From Methylacidiphilales bacterium (GTDB lineage Bacteria; Verrucomicrobiota; Verrucomicrobiia; Methylacidiphilales; UBA1321): a stretch of 64,000 bases of DNA. A model generated the notes under the pieces. The model was not told the origin of the DNA. It did no database searches and saw only the letters and a program-made list of their open reading frames with translations. Below are positions 9,781-20,234 of this stretch, one piece after another. Position 1 is the first letter of the stretch. Each line of letters begins with the position of its first letter. Where the stretch lies: NCBI GenBank assembly GCA_021272165.1, contig JAJSLK010000014.1, forward strand, positions 1 through 64,000. The letters are read 5' to 3'. Position numbers and translations under genes: made by a program.

Positions 9781-10272
9781 ATGAACCCGTACGGAGTCAC
9801 GCTCGATAAGATCATTCCGCTTTCTCTCGACCGGCTGGAAGCGGGAGCGTCCACCCTGGATGAAATCGACAAGGAACTGTTCCCGTTTTTTGAGGAGGAG
9901 GCGAAGACAGAACTGAAATCGATCGAGACGCTGTTGCATGGATGGGACAAGCCGCCGCCGCCGATCAACGACCTGGTGCGGCAGTTTCACACCCTGAAAG
10001 GCGCGGCCAACAGCATCGGTCATGTGCGGATTGGCGCGCTTGCGGGCGGAATCAAGGATTTGCTCGAGCAGATGCCGCCGGACCATGCGACGGCACTGCA
10101 GCCACAGATCATCAAGACCAACATCCAGGTGATTGGCGCGATCCAGGCGCTTTTACAAGAAGCTCGTGATCCTGAACACAATGCCGTAAAGAAGGAGCAA
10201 ATAGTGCTGGCGATCCAGGCGATTTTGCGGTTACAGGAGATGGAAATAAGTCTGCGCGACGAACAAACATGA
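9781..10272 (+). CDS. Hpt domain phosphotransfer protein
   Basis: QFHTLKGAANSIGHVRIGALAGGIKDLLEQ; phospho-His motif HTLKG. Confidence 0.85.
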   Translation: MNPYGVTLDKIIPLSLDRLEAGASTLDEIDKELFPFFEEEAKTELKSIETLLHGWDKPPPPINDLVRQFHTLKGAANSIGHVRIGALAGGIKDLLEQMPPDHATALQPQIIKTNIQVIGAIQALLQEARDPEHNAVKKEQIVLAIQAILRLQEMEISLRDEQT

Positions 10273-10985
10273 ACAAAACCTTCCCGATCCTTATCGTCGA
10301 GGACGACCTGCGCCTGAGCGAAACGATCCGAGCTTACCTGGATCATTCGCTGCCGCAGGTGAGTCCGATGATCGCGCGTTCGGTCGCGGAGGCGCATGTG
10401 TTCATCTATCAGTACGAATTTTCGGCGTTCCTGATCGACCTGACGCTTCCCGATGGCGACGGTCTCGAATTCATCGTTGATCTGCAGACGGTGCTGCCCG
10501 ATGCGAAGGTGGTGCTGATGACGGGCCGAGCCTATGAGGATGTGGAGGAACAATTGCAGCAACTCGGCTCGGTCCGGTTCCTGCAAAAGCCGTTCGACAT
10601 CCTGGCGCTGGATCGCGAATTGCGGGCGATGCTTCCGGAGACGGAGGAAGCCAAACCGACGTTCCAGGGCTCGCTGCGGCAACTGCGGCTGGTCGACCTG
10701 ATCCAGGTGAAATGCCTCGGCCACGACAGCTGCAAACTCCATATCACGGGCGAAAACGGAATGCATGGGGTGATTGCGATCAGCGGCGGTGCGATCCTGC
10801 ATGCGGAGACCGACCGGCATACGGGCATCGCCGCGTTCAACGAGATTCTGTCATGGAAAGGCGGCGTGTTTTACGAGGAGGATTTCCGGGGCGGCGTGGA
10901 GGTCAACATCGAGGGAAGATGGGAGATGGTGCTGATGGAAGCGGTACGTCTGTCCGACGAATGTCATGCGATGAGGGCGGCTTAA
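10269..10985 (+). CDS. Response regulator with C-terminal DUF4388 (PATAN-like) domain
   Basis: REC: ILIVEDD...FLIDLTLPDGDG...VLMTG...KPF; then FQGSLRQLRLVDLIQVKCLGHDSCKLHITGENGMHGVIAISGGAILHAETD. Confidence 0.88.
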   Translation: MNKTFPILIVEDDLRLSETIRAYLDHSLPQVSPMIARSVAEAHVFIYQYEFSAFLIDLTLPDGDGLEFIVDLQTVLPDAKVVLMTGRAYEDVEEQLQQLGSVRFLQKPFDILALDRELRAMLPETEEAKPTFQGSLRQLRLVDLIQVKCLGHDSCKLHITGENGMHGVIAISGGAILHAETDRHTGIAAFNEILSWKGGVFYEEDFRGGVEVNIEGRWEMVLMEAVRLSDECHAMRAA

Positions 10986-11004
10986 TGCTGCGGAGCCATG
11001 AGCC

Positions 11005-12177
11005 ATGAAAAAAGTCCTCCCCAAGAACGTCCTGGCCATCGACGACAGCCTGACGTTGCGGAAATTTATTGAGAAGTCGCTGGCGCATGAGGACTGCGTC
11101 AACCGGCTTCTTCTCGCCTCCGACGGTGCGAGCGGCCTGGAACTGGCGCGGACGTCGCTGCCCGACCTGATTCTTTGCGATTATACGCTGCCCGATATGT
11201 GGGGCGACGAACTATGCCGCCGGCTGGCCGCGCAGCCGGAAACGGCGCACATCCCGATCATCCTGATGAGCAGCAACGGCAGGGAGATCGCCTCGCTGGC
11301 CGCGCGCCAGAGCAATATCGTCCGGCTGCTGGTGAAACCGTTCAGCCGCGAACTGTTGGTCGCAACACTTTCCTATGTGCTGAGCCACTGGGAACAGAAA
11401 CAGACGGTCACGCAGGCGGCGACGGATGTCGGGACAATCCTCATGCGGGGCACCACCGATATTTCACCGATGTGCAGCGCCCTGCGGTTCATCGCGCGGC
11501 AGAAGATGACCGGCGTGCTGCGGGTGGTGGTACGGAAGGAGACGCTGCATGCCTTTTGCCGGGAGGGCGCGGTGCGGGTCGTCTCGACGCGGAATGTTGA
11601 AACCTACCTTGATGGAACGCCCTACCTGACCAACGGCCGCAAAAGCGCGATCTGGAGAAAGTGCGAGGAGCTGCAGCGCCAGACGCTTTCGCCCTTCCTG
11701 TTGAATCTAAGCAAGGAGGGGGTGCTGCCGGCGCAGACCGCTCGGACGTTGACCGATCTTTACGGCCATCGTCTTTTCGCGCGGGTCTGGACCGAGCCGG
11801 GTGGCGTGAATTATGAATTCGAGGAGACCATGCTGCCTGCCTTCATCCATGAATGCCTTCCGCCGCGGCCGCGGATGAACGATTGGATTTTGGAAAACTT
11901 GCGCAACGTCGATTCGGCGGACGACATCCGTTCGATTGTCGATGATCCGATGGGCGTGCCGGCGTTTACACCGGTCGGCTACCGGCAGCTTCAGGAAGTG
12001 GAGCCGAAGCAGGACGAGTGGGATATCCTCTCGCAGATCACCGGCGTGATTTCACTGAACGAGATTTCGCAGCGGCTGCGGGTCCAGCCCGATTCGGTGG
12101 CGCGGAAGATTTTCTGTTTCCAGCGGCTCGGGTTCCTCGACTACTGGCCCTCGCAAATTCTTCAAGCCCAAAACTGA
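11005..12177 (+). CDS. Response regulator with DUF4388-like C-terminal region
   Basis: LAIDDSLTLRKFIEK...LILCDYTLPDMWGDEL...ILMSSNGREIA...VKPFSRE, then long DUF4388-like region. Confidence 0.85.
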   Translation: MKKVLPKNVLAIDDSLTLRKFIEKSLAHEDCVNRLLLASDGASGLELARTSLPDLILCDYTLPDMWGDELCRRLAAQPETAHIPIILMSSNGREIASLAARQSNIVRLLVKPFSRELLVATLSYVLSHWEQKQTVTQAATDVGTILMRGTTDISPMCSALRFIARQKMTGVLRVVVRKETLHAFCREGAVRVVSTRNVETYLDGTPYLTNGRKSAIWRKCEELQRQTLSPFLLNLSKEGVLPAQTARTLTDLYGHRLFARVWTEPGGVNYEFEETMLPAFIHECLPPRPRMNDWILENLRNVDSADDIRSIVDDPMGVPAFTPVGYRQLQEVEPKQDEWDILSQITGVISLNEISQRLRVQPDSVARKIFCFQRLGFLDYWPSQILQAQN

Positions 12178-12178
12178 C

Positions 12179-14323
12179 ATGGCCGCCAACGATAACAACG
12201 ATATCATCCAGGAGTTCCTCGCCGAGACGCGGGAGAACATGGACCAGATGGAACGCGACCTGATGGTCTGGGAAAAGCAGCCCGGCGACCGGGAGACGCT
12301 CGACCGGATTTTTCGCGCGGTCCATACGCTGAAAGGAACGTGCGGCTTTCTCAGTTTCAGCAAGCTGGAGGGAATCGCGCACCAGGCGGAAAATCTCCTG
12401 AGCCATGTGCGCGAGCAGAAGCGGGCGGTCGATCCCAAGGTGGTCACGGTGCTGCTGCAGGTCCTCGACGCGGTGCGGCGCAATTTGAGCAAGATCGAGC
12501 GGACGGGGAGCGAAGACCCTCAGATTTTCGGTTCCGTACTGGCGGAATTGCAGACGTTGCAAAGTGAAACGACCGAGACTCCTGCTAATGCCGTTCTGGA
12601 ACTGGAGGAGGAATCTCCGCGCGCGACCGCAACGGAAAACAGCCTGCGGGTGGAAGTCGGTCTGCTCGACCGTCTGATGAACCTGGTCGGCGAGCTGGTG
12701 CTGACGCGCAACCAGATTTCCCAGATCGGGATTTCGGAAGAAAATCCGAGCCTGACCAGCGCTTCGCAGAAGCTGAGCCACATCACGTCCGAATTGCAGG
12801 CGAGCATCATGAAGACGCGCTTGCAGCCGATCGGCAACGTCTGGTCGAAATTCCCGCGACTGGTGCGCGACGCAGCCATGGCGGGCGGAAAGAAAATCCG
12901 GATCGAAATGACCGGCCAGCAGACGGAGCTAGACAAAAGCATCATCGAGGCAATCAAGGACCCGCTCACGCACCTGATCCGCAACTGCATCGATCACGGC
13001 ATCGAAATTCCCGAGCGCCGCATGGCGGCGGGCAAGCCCGAGGAGGGCGTGATTCGGCTGAAGGCGTTTCATGAGGGTGGACTGGTGCTGGTGGAGATTT
13101 CGGATGACGGCGCGGGGATTCGTCCCGAGCTGATCCGCGAGGCGGCGTTGCGGCGCGGTCTCATCACCACGGCCAAGGCCGACGTGATGACCGATCACGA
13201 CCTGATCCAGTTGATTTTTGTGCCGGGATTTTCCACCGCGCGCGAGGTGACGATGCTCTCGGGCCGCGGTGTGGGCATGGACGTGGTGAAGACGAATCTG
13301 GAGCGGATCAGCGGCACCATCGACGTGATCAGCACGCTCGGCGAGGGGACCCAGTTCAAGATCAAGCTGCCGCTGACGCTGGCGATCATTCCGGCGCTGC
13401 TGGTGAAGAGTGGCGGCGAGCGGTTCGCAATTCCGCAACTGAGCCTGCTCGAGCTGATCCGGCTCGACGGCGCGAAGGCGGAGCAGAAGATCGAATGGAT
13501 CGACGATGTGCCGGTTTATCGCCTGCGTGGACGCCTGTTGCCGCTGGTTTACCTCAATGAGGAGCTGAAGCTGGCCAAACGGCACGAGCCGGGGCCGGAG
13601 GAATCGGTGAATATCATCGTGCTCGAATCGCATAACGGCCCGTTTGGTTTGATCGTCGACGAGGTGCGCGACACGGAAGAAATCGTCGTCAAACCGCTGG
13701 GACGGCAGTTGAAGTCGCTCTCGGTTTTTGCGGGTGCGACCATCATGGGCGACGGCGGCGTGGTTTTGATTCTCGACGTGATGGGGTTGGCGCAAAAAGT
13801 CCGGCCCGGCGAGACCGTCGAACAGCGTCAGGCCCAAAAGCGGGCCCGGGCCGAGGAAGCGGCAACGCCGGTGGATACAGGCGAAAATCTGCTCCTTTTC
13901 CAGTTGGGCGATTCGAGCCGCTGGGCGGTCGAGTTATCAGATGTAACACGGCTGGAGGAATTTTATGCGCATGAAATTGAACGGGCTGGAACGGTTCCGG
14001 TAGTTCAATATCGAGGCCAAATCATGCTACTAATGCCTTTGCAGCAATTGCTTATGCCTACTGGAGAGCGTTGGCAGCCTGAATTCTCCGCGGACAAACT
14101 TCAGGTCATCGTCCACTCTAGGAACGGAGTTTGCTATGGCTTATTGGTTGACAGGATTATCGATATTGCCCGGGAACCGCTGGTACTGCAACGACAGAAG
14201 AGCAGCGTTGGAGTTCTCGGTTCTATAGTAATTCAGCGACAAGTTACACAGATCATTGATATCGAAACTCTTGTAAAACTTGGTACAGTGGCGGAAGAAA
14301 TAGACGGTATTAGGAAAAATTAA
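12179..14323 (+). CDS. cheA: Chemotaxis histidine kinase CheA with an extra C-terminal CheW-like domain
   Basis: FRAVHTLKGTCGFL (P1), DPLTHLIRNCIDHGIE (N box), SDDGAGI, GRGVGMDVVKTN, P5 domain, plus second CheW-like region. Confidence 0.96.
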   Translation: MAANDNNDIIQEFLAETRENMDQMERDLMVWEKQPGDRETLDRIFRAVHTLKGTCGFLSFSKLEGIAHQAENLLSHVREQKRAVDPKVVTVLLQVLDAVRRNLSKIERTGSEDPQIFGSVLAELQTLQSETTETPANAVLELEEESPRATATENSLRVEVGLLDRLMNLVGELVLTRNQISQIGISEENPSLTSASQKLSHITSELQASIMKTRLQPIGNVWSKFPRLVRDAAMAGGKKIRIEMTGQQTELDKSIIEAIKDPLTHLIRNCIDHGIEIPERRMAAGKPEEGVIRLKAFHEGGLVLVEISDDGAGIRPELIREAALRRGLITTAKADVMTDHDLIQLIFVPGFSTAREVTMLSGRGVGMDVVKTNLERISGTIDVISTLGEGTQFKIKLPLTLAIIPALLVKSGGERFAIPQLSLLELIRLDGAKAEQKIEWIDDVPVYRLRGRLLPLVYLNEELKLAKRHEPGPEESVNIIVLESHNGPFGLIVDEVRDTEEIVVKPLGRQLKSLSVFAGATIMGDGGVVLILDVMGLAQKVRPGETVEQRQAQKRARAEEAATPVDTGENLLLFQLGDSSRWAVELSDVTRLEEFYAHEIERAGTVPVVQYRGQIMLLMPLQQLLMPTGERWQPEFSADKLQVIVHSRNGVCYGLLVDRIIDIAREPLVLQRQKSSVGVLGSIVIQRQVTQIIDIETLVKLGTVAEEIDGIRKN

Positions 14324-14324
14324 C

Positions 14325-14792
14325 GTGAACAAGCAAGTCTGCACTTTCAATCTTGGTGATACGCTTTTTGGCGTGGATGTTCCTGTCATCCAGGAAGTGC
14401 TCCGTCCGCAGGCGATGACCCGGGTTCCTCTGGCGCCGTCGGTGGTGCGTGGCCTGATTAATCTTCGCGGGCAGATTCTCACGGCAATCGATTTGCGCGA
14501 ACGGCTCAGCATGCCTCCGGCTCCCGCGGGCGTCGAAGGGATGAACCTCGTCGTGCGACTGTCCGAGGACACGGTGAGCTTTCTCGTCGATGACGTCGGC
14601 GAGGTGCTGGATTTGGAAGCCGAACAATTTGAAGAAACGCCGCCGACGTTGTCGAAGGCGTTGAGCGAAGTCACCTCGGGTGTTTACAAACTTAGCGACA
14701 AGCTCCTGCTGCTTTTAAACGTGAACGCCGCGGCGGTGCCGCGAGAAGAAGAACCCAACTTTATTCCCCAACCCCTCAACTCATCGTTATGA
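14325..14792 (+). CDS. cheW: CheW adaptor
   Basis: [53 protein letters not shown]. Confidence 0.94.
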   Translation: MNKQVCTFNLGDTLFGVDVPVIQEVLRPQAMTRVPLAPSVVRGLINLRGQILTAIDLRERLSMPPAPAGVEGMNLVVRLSEDTVSFLVDDVGEVLDLEAEQFEETPPTLSKALSEVTSGVYKLSDKLLLLLNVNAAAVPREEEPNFIPQPLNSSL

Positions 14793-16099
14793 AGACAACA
14801 TCCGCCAAAAACTCACGAAAAACCGTGGTCCTGAACTCGCGCCAAAATGGTCACGCGGTGCCGGCTCCGCTGCTCAATGGCAACGGCTCCGTCCGTCTCC
14901 GTGCGCCGAAAACCACGGAAAAGAAACCAGCTTGGGGCAACGGCCTGCAGTCGATGCTCGATCTCTGCCCGCTGAACATTATCTACGCGGATCTCGACCT
15001 GAATATCCGCTACCTGAATGAGTCGTCGAAGCTGGTGCTCCAATCGCTGGCGTCGCACCTGACCGTTCCGGTGGCCGAGATGATTGGCCAGCCGCTGAGC
15101 CTGTTCCATACCGATGCCGAGGCACTGCGGCGCGCGTTGGCCACCCCGGCGAACATGCCCATCCGGGATTCGATCCAGATCGGGCCCGAAACGGTCGAGA
15201 CGCTTTACACGGCGATCCACGATGCCAGGGGCACGTGCATGGGAACGATGCTGACGTGGCGGATCGTGACGCAAAAGCGGCATACCGAAAAGAAGATGCG
15301 GGACACAGCCCATATGCTGGCCTCCTCGTCCGAGGAAATGAAGGCGATCAGCCAGGCAATGAGCTCGAACGCCACGGAGACGGCGGCCCAGGCCAACGCG
15401 GTTTCCGCGGCGGCGGAGCAGGTGAGCCTGAACATCCAGACGGTGGCCACCGGGGCGCAGGAAATGACCGCGGGCAATCGCGAAATTTCGAAGAACGCGA
15501 GCGAAGCGGCGCGGGTCGCGACGGCGGCGGTGAAAGCGGCCGAGGCGACGAACTCGACGATTACGACGCTTGGCGAAAGCGGCGCGGAGATCGGCAAGGT
15601 GATCAAGGTCATCACATCGATCGCGCAGCAAACGAACCTGCTGGCACTCAACGCCACCATCGAGGCGGCGCGGGCGGGCGAAGCGGGCAAGGGTTTCGCG
15701 GTCGTGGCGAACGAGGTCAAGGAACTGGCCAAGGAAACCGCGAAGGCGACCGAGGAAATCAGCCGCAAGATCGAGGCGATCCAGGGCGACACACAGAGCG
15801 CCGTCCGGGCCATCGCGGAGATCAGCGCGATTATCAACCAGATCAACGATATTCAAAACACCATCGCGAGCAGCGTCGAGGAACAGACCGCGACGGCGAA
15901 CGAAATCAGCCGCAACGTGGCCGATGCGGCCCGCGGCAGCACGGAGATCGCCCGGAACATCACCGGCGTGGCCCAGGCGGCCGCGAGCACAAACAAGGGA
16001 GCGCTCGATTGCGAAAAGGCGGCGAGTGATCTCCTGAAGGTGGCGGAAGAACTCCAGTCCCTGGTGGGGCAGGGAGCTGCCATTACCGCGAAAGCATAA
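14789..16099 (+). CDS. Soluble methyl-accepting chemotaxis protein with N-terminal PAS-like region
   Basis: Hairpin [35 protein letters not shown]; no hydrophobic TM segment seen. Confidence 0.94.
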   Translation: MKTTSAKNSRKTVVLNSRQNGHAVPAPLLNGNGSVRLRAPKTTEKKPAWGNGLQSMLDLCPLNIIYADLDLNIRYLNESSKLVLQSLASHLTVPVAEMIGQPLSLFHTDAEALRRALATPANMPIRDSIQIGPETVETLYTAIHDARGTCMGTMLTWRIVTQKRHTEKKMRDTAHMLASSSEEMKAISQAMSSNATETAAQANAVSAAAEQVSLNIQTVATGAQEMTAGNREISKNASEAARVATAAVKAAEATNSTITTLGESGAEIGKVIKVITSIAQQTNLLALNATIEAARAGEAGKGFAVVANEVKELAKETAKATEEISRKIEAIQGDTQSAVRAIAEISAIINQINDIQNTIASSVEEQTATANEISRNVADAARGSTEIARNITGVAQAAASTNKGALDCEKAASDLLKVAEELQSLVGQGAAITAKA

Positions 16100-16103
16100 A
16101 GCT

Positions 16104-16508
16104 ATGGAACCAAACAGGCGCACACTAGTTGTCGACGATTCGCGGGTCATCCGCACCATCGTCAGCCGGGCGTTAACGGAACTGGGTTTTCAACCTGAAG
16201 AGGCGGGCAATGGCCGCGAGGCCCTCGAACGGCTGAAACAGGGCCTGTTGCCTGTGGTGGTGATGATCGACTGGAACATGCCTGAGCTGAATGGGCTGGA
16301 GATGGTCCAGGCCGTCCGGGCCAATCCGGACTGGGAAGACGTGCGCCTGGTCATGATTACCAGCGAAAACGAGCTTGACCGTGTGCAGACGGCCCTGATG
16401 GCCGGCGCGGATGAATACATCATGAAGCCGTTCACCAAAGAAATGATCCAGGAAAAGCTGAATCTCCTGGGTGTTCCCATTCCTGCGGCGGCCGCACCCG
16501 CGGCCTAG
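16104..16508 (+). CDS. CheY-like response regulator
   Basis: LVVDDSRVIRTIV...VMIDWNMPELNGLEMV...MITSE...KPF. Confidence 0.93.
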   Translation: MEPNRRTLVVDDSRVIRTIVSRALTELGFQPEEAGNGREALERLKQGLLPVVVMIDWNMPELNGLEMVQAVRANPDWEDVRLVMITSENELDRVQTALMAGADEYIMKPFTKEMIQEKLNLLGVPIPAAAAPAA

Positions 16509-16521
16509 AGCTCAGCTCGTC

Positions 16522-17604
16522 ATGAGGCGTTTGCGCGTATTGATTGTCGATGATTCGGTAGTCATGCGCCGTATGATTTCGGACATGCTTCAGAGCGATC
16601 CGGCCCTCGAAGTCGCCGGCATTGCCCATCATGGCCACATTGCGTTGGCCAAGATTCCGCAGGTTTCGCCCGATATCGTCACGCTCGACCTCGACATGCC
16701 GGAGATGGATGGGCTGGAGACGCTGACCCGGATTCGCGAGGACTATCCGCATCTCCCGGTGCTGATCGTTAGCGCTCTGACCGAGCACGGCACCCGGCTG
16801 ACGCTCGACGCGCTGGCCATGGGCGCCAGCGATTACGTGACGAAGCCGTCGAGCATCGGGCCTCATTCATCCAACGTCGACGAAGTGCGCAAGGAACTGC
16901 TGGCCAAGATCAAATCCCTCGGCGCGGCGCATCTGAGCCGGTACGCGGGGCGGCCCAAAACGGCTTCTGAGGAGGATTCCTCCCGCAGCCGCATCGACAT
17001 TGTGGCGATCGGAATTTCGACCGGCGGCCCCAACGCGCTGATGAAGCTGCTGCCGGAAATTCCCGCCGATTTTCCCATTCCGATTGTCGTGGTGCAGCAC
17101 ATGCCGCCGCTTTTCACCCAGTTTTTGGCCGAGCGCCTGGGCAAGGTCTGCGCGCTCAAGGTGAAGGAGGCCGTTCACGGCGATCTGCTGGAAGGGGGAA
17201 CGATCTGGATTGCGCCCGGGGATCATCACCTCGAAATGGAACGGACGGAGAAGGGCGTCGCGGTGCGGCTGCATCAGGGGCCGCTGGAGAATTCGTGCCG
17301 TCCGGCGGTCGATCCGACGTTCCGTTCGGCGGTCGAGTGTTATGGTTCGCGCGTTTTGGGGGTCATCATGACCGGCATGGGGCAGGATGGCCTGCAGGGA
17401 ACGCGCTGCATTTATGACAGCGGCGGACAAATCCTGGCCCAGGACGAGAAGACTTCGGTGATTTGGGGCATGCCCCGTTTTGTGGTGGAGGAGGGGCTGC
17501 CGGACGAGGTTCTGCCGCTTGACAAACTGGCGGGCGCCATCGTGGCCCGGACCATGGGCGGTCACTTGCCGGCGACCGATCATCACGCGGAGGTCAAACG
17601 ATGA
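16522..17604 (+). CDS. cheB: Chemotaxis protein-glutamate methylesterase CheB
   Basis: REC + ISTGGPNALMKLLPEIP, VVQHMPPLFTQFLAERL, MTGMGQDG; start moved to 16522 to avoid overlapping the previous CDS. Confidence 0.95.
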   Translation: MRRLRVLIVDDSVVMRRMISDMLQSDPALEVAGIAHHGHIALAKIPQVSPDIVTLDLDMPEMDGLETLTRIREDYPHLPVLIVSALTEHGTRLTLDALAMGASDYVTKPSSIGPHSSNVDEVRKELLAKIKSLGAAHLSRYAGRPKTASEEDSSRSRIDIVAIGISTGGPNALMKLLPEIPADFPIPIVVVQHMPPLFTQFLAERLGKVCALKVKEAVHGDLLEGGTIWIAPGDHHLEMERTEKGVAVRLHQGPLENSCRPAVDPTFRSAVECYGSRVLGVIMTGMGQDGLQGTRCIYDSGGQILAQDEKTSVIWGMPRFVVEEGLPDEVLPLDKLAGAIVARTMGGHLPATDHHAEVKR

Positions 17605-18473
17605 TTGCCCCCGTCGCGACTCTGGAGCGGGAGGAGTTTCATTTCATCCGCGACTTTGTCTACAAGACGGCGGCGATTGTGATCGATGAGGACAAGCATT
17701 ACCTGGTGGAGTACCGGCTGGGGCCGCTGATTGAGCGGGAGGGAATTCGTTCTTTCCGGCATCTGGTGTCGGAGCTGAGGCAGCCGACCTCGGGGCCGTT
17801 GCGGAGCCGCGTGGTCGACGCGATGACGACCAATGAGACCTCCTTTTTCCGCGATGCCCGCCCCTTCGATCATCTGCGCCGGGCGGTTTTGCCGCAACTA
17901 ATCGAGCGGCGCCGCTCGGAGAAGTGCCTCACGTTCTTTTTTGGCGGTTGCTCGAGCGGGCAGGAGCCCTACAGCATCGCGATGATCCTGCGGCAATTTT
18001 TCCCCGAGCTGGACACCTGGAACCTGCGCCTGACCGGGGCCGATATTTCGAGCGAAATGATCCGGCGCGCGCGCGAAGGCGTTTACACGCAGTTTGAGAT
18101 CAACCGCGGCCTGCCGGCGCGGCTGTTGGTGCAGTTTTTTGAGAAGGCAGGGATCCATTGGCGCCTTTCGGAGTCGATCCGTTCCATGGTGCAGTTCGAG
18201 GAGAGGAACCTGACGCATCCGCTGGGACTCACTGGGAACGTCGACATCTTTTTCCTCCGCAATGTTCTCATTTACTTCGATCAGGAGGAACGGCGGCGGC
18301 TGTTGCAGCAGGTTCGGGATGGATTGCGTTCCGACGGATTCCTGATGCTGGGCGCGGCTGAGACGACCGTGTTCTGTAACGATCTCTTTGTTCCGGTGCC
18401 GATGGAATTTTCCAACCTGTTTCACCTGAAGGGAACGCCGAATCCGATCAACCTGAATCCATGCCAAGCCTGA
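17601..18473 (+). CDS. cheR: Chemotaxis protein methyltransferase CheR
   Basis: TNETSFFRDARPFDHLR...FFGGCSSGQEPYSIAMIL...GADISSEMIRRAREGVY...IFFLRNVLIYFD; ATGA overlap with cheB. Confidence 0.95.
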   Translation: MIAPVATLEREEFHFIRDFVYKTAAIVIDEDKHYLVEYRLGPLIEREGIRSFRHLVSELRQPTSGPLRSRVVDAMTTNETSFFRDARPFDHLRRAVLPQLIERRRSEKCLTFFFGGCSSGQEPYSIAMILRQFFPELDTWNLRLTGADISSEMIRRAREGVYTQFEINRGLPARLLVQFFEKAGIHWRLSESIRSMVQFEERNLTHPLGLTGNVDIFFLRNVLIYFDQEERRRLLQQVRDGLRSDGFLMLGAAETTVFCNDLFVPVPMEFSNLFHLKGTPNPINLNPCQA

Positions 18474-18477
18474 AGCC

Positions 18478-18975
18478 ATGAGCACACTCTCGCCCGACCA
18501 GAACCTGAAGTTCTTCATCGATGACGCCGCCATCACGGTTTTTGATACGATGCTGGCGATTGATCTCCAGCCGTCCGATAGGGGCGCCCGTTTCAAGCCG
18601 GGTGTTTCGCAGGTGGTCGGCACGGTGGGAATCGCAGGGAGCGTCACGGCGGTGCTTTGCCTGCGGGTGACGGAATCCTTTGCCTGCCATGCGGCCACGG
18701 GGATGCTGGGCATCGAGCCCGGCGAAGCCGTCTTGGAAAGCGACGTGAACGACGCCATCGGCGAGCTGGCCAACATCATGGCGGGCAAACTGAAGTCGTG
18801 CCTGCGTACGCCGGGTCGGCCCTGCAGCCTCTCCCTGCCGGCCATCATGCGCGGCTATTCGATCGACCTCGAATCGATGTCGGGCACGGAACGCCACAGC
18901 TTTACCTTTTACCACGGCGGCGAGCCGGTGGTGGTTGAATTTTACTCGCTTAATCAGAAAGAGAACATGCTATGA
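18478..18975 (+). CDS. CheX-like chemotaxis phosphatase
   Basis: VLESDVNDAIGELANIMAGKLKSCL, resembles CheX E-x2-N motif region. Confidence 0.8.
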   Translation: MSTLSPDQNLKFFIDDAAITVFDTMLAIDLQPSDRGARFKPGVSQVVGTVGIAGSVTAVLCLRVTESFACHAATGMLGIEPGEAVLESDVNDAIGELANIMAGKLKSCLRTPGRPCSLSLPAIMRGYSIDLESMSGTERHSFTFYHGGEPVVVEFYSLNQKENML

Positions 18976-19382
18976 AAACACCCCGGATATTGCTCGTAGA
19001 CGATAGCAAGGCCACACGTGCCATCGTTGCCAAAATGTTGCGCAGCTATGACTGCGAAATCCTTGAGGCCGCCAACGGCGCGCTGGGGGTGGAATCAGCC
19101 CGGCAGCACCAGCCGGATCTGATCGTCCTCGACATGACGATGCCGGTGATGAACGGCGTGGAGACACTGCAAACGCTGCAAGCGGATGAGACGCTGAAAT
19201 CGATCCCGGTGATCATGCTCACGGCCAATTCCAACCCGGAGGAAATCGAGCAGATGAAGGCGCTCGGGGCCGCCGAGTACATTACCAAGACGCAGAAACC
19301 GCGGCTGATTTTGGAGAAGGTGATTGCGCTTATCGGCCTTCAGGCCAAGCCGGGTGAGGTTCCGAGCGAAGTTTCGACCTGA
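18972..19382 (+). CDS. CheY-like response regulator
   Basis: ILLVDDSKATRAIVAKML...LIVLDMTMPVMNGVETL...MLTANS...TKTQKP; ATGA overlap with cheX-like gene. Confidence 0.93.
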   Translation: MKTPRILLVDDSKATRAIVAKMLRSYDCEILEAANGALGVESARQHQPDLIVLDMTMPVMNGVETLQTLQADETLKSIPVIMLTANSNPEEIEQMKALGAAEYITKTQKPRLILEKVIALIGLQAKPGEVPSEVST

Positions 19383-19442
19383 AAAGTTGAAATCTTCTGT
19401 TTCCGCTGACTTTTCCCTCGGTAGAGACCGGGATTGGTCTTA

Positions 19443-19460
19443 AAGCTGCTTCGAGGCAGC
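19443..19460 (+). other. Hairpin in the leader of the DUF4388 gene
   Basis: AGCTGC-TTCGAG-GCAGCT, 6-bp perfect stem ~22 nt before the ATG. Confidence 0.4.
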
Positions 19461-19482
19461 TAAGCCTTTTACGCGAATTAAT

Positions 19483-20211
19483 ATGCCTATCGTGGGAAAT
19501 CTCTCCGAGTTTCCATTGCCCGAAGTTTTGCTGCTGATCGGGTCGCGGACGGGGCGGCTTCGTCTCCTCGATGTGCCTGAATTCGGCGTGCTGGAGATCG
19601 AGATTTCCAATGGCTCGGTGCAGACGATGCGGATCGGGGCCAGCGCCATCAACGAGACGCCGCAGATGCTGGAGAAGCTGGGCACGATTATCCAAAGCCA
19701 GAGCGGGATGTTTGATTTTCAGATCGTGCCGGTTTCCTTCTCAAAAAATCCGCAACCGCTGAAGATTCACGATCTCGCGATGCAACTTGTTTGTCATGTA
19801 GACGAGCAGGCGACGCGGCAGTCGCTGGCGGTGCTGGCCCGAAAACGGCATCGCCTGGTTGATCCGCTGCCCGACAGATGGATGGATCCGGACCTGGATC
19901 GATTTTTCTGCCACGCCTACCCGCTTTTGAAAGAGGATGTGCCGATGGGCGAGCTGGCGCGGAGCCTGGAGATGGATATCCGGTTGGTCGATGAAAACGT
20001 GAACAAGCTGATGTTGCTGGGAGTGGTGGAAGCCGTTGAGGCGAAGACCACCGTGATTCCGATGGAGCCGAAGGAGGAATTAAATGCCGAGTCCGAGCAG
20101 GATACGGCGCAGATTTCCCAGGGCATCGTCGAAAAGAGCAATGCCTATTTCCGCGTGGCGCGCATGTCGGACAGCATTCGGAAGCTTTCATCGCGGCTGC
20201 CGGCGATTTGA
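19483..20211 (+). CDS. DUF4388 domain protein
   Basis: MPIVGNLSEFPLPEVLLLIGSRTGRLRLLDVPEFGVLEIEISNGSVQTMRIG. Confidence 0.8.
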   Translation: MPIVGNLSEFPLPEVLLLIGSRTGRLRLLDVPEFGVLEIEISNGSVQTMRIGASAINETPQMLEKLGTIIQSQSGMFDFQIVPVSFSKNPQPLKIHDLAMQLVCHVDEQATRQSLAVLARKRHRLVDPLPDRWMDPDLDRFFCHAYPLLKEDVPMGELARSLEMDIRLVDENVNKLMLLGVVEAVEAKTTVIPMEPKEELNAESEQDTAQISQGIVEKSNAYFRVARMSDSIRKLSSRLPAI

Positions 20212-20234
20212 TCCTCTTTCGGAAAATCAGGGCG

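Noticed and set aside
14813-16159. 448-aa minus-strand ORF opposite the MCP
   Set aside because: Arg/His-rich antisense shadow; the plus-strand frame encodes the canonical MCP hairpin.
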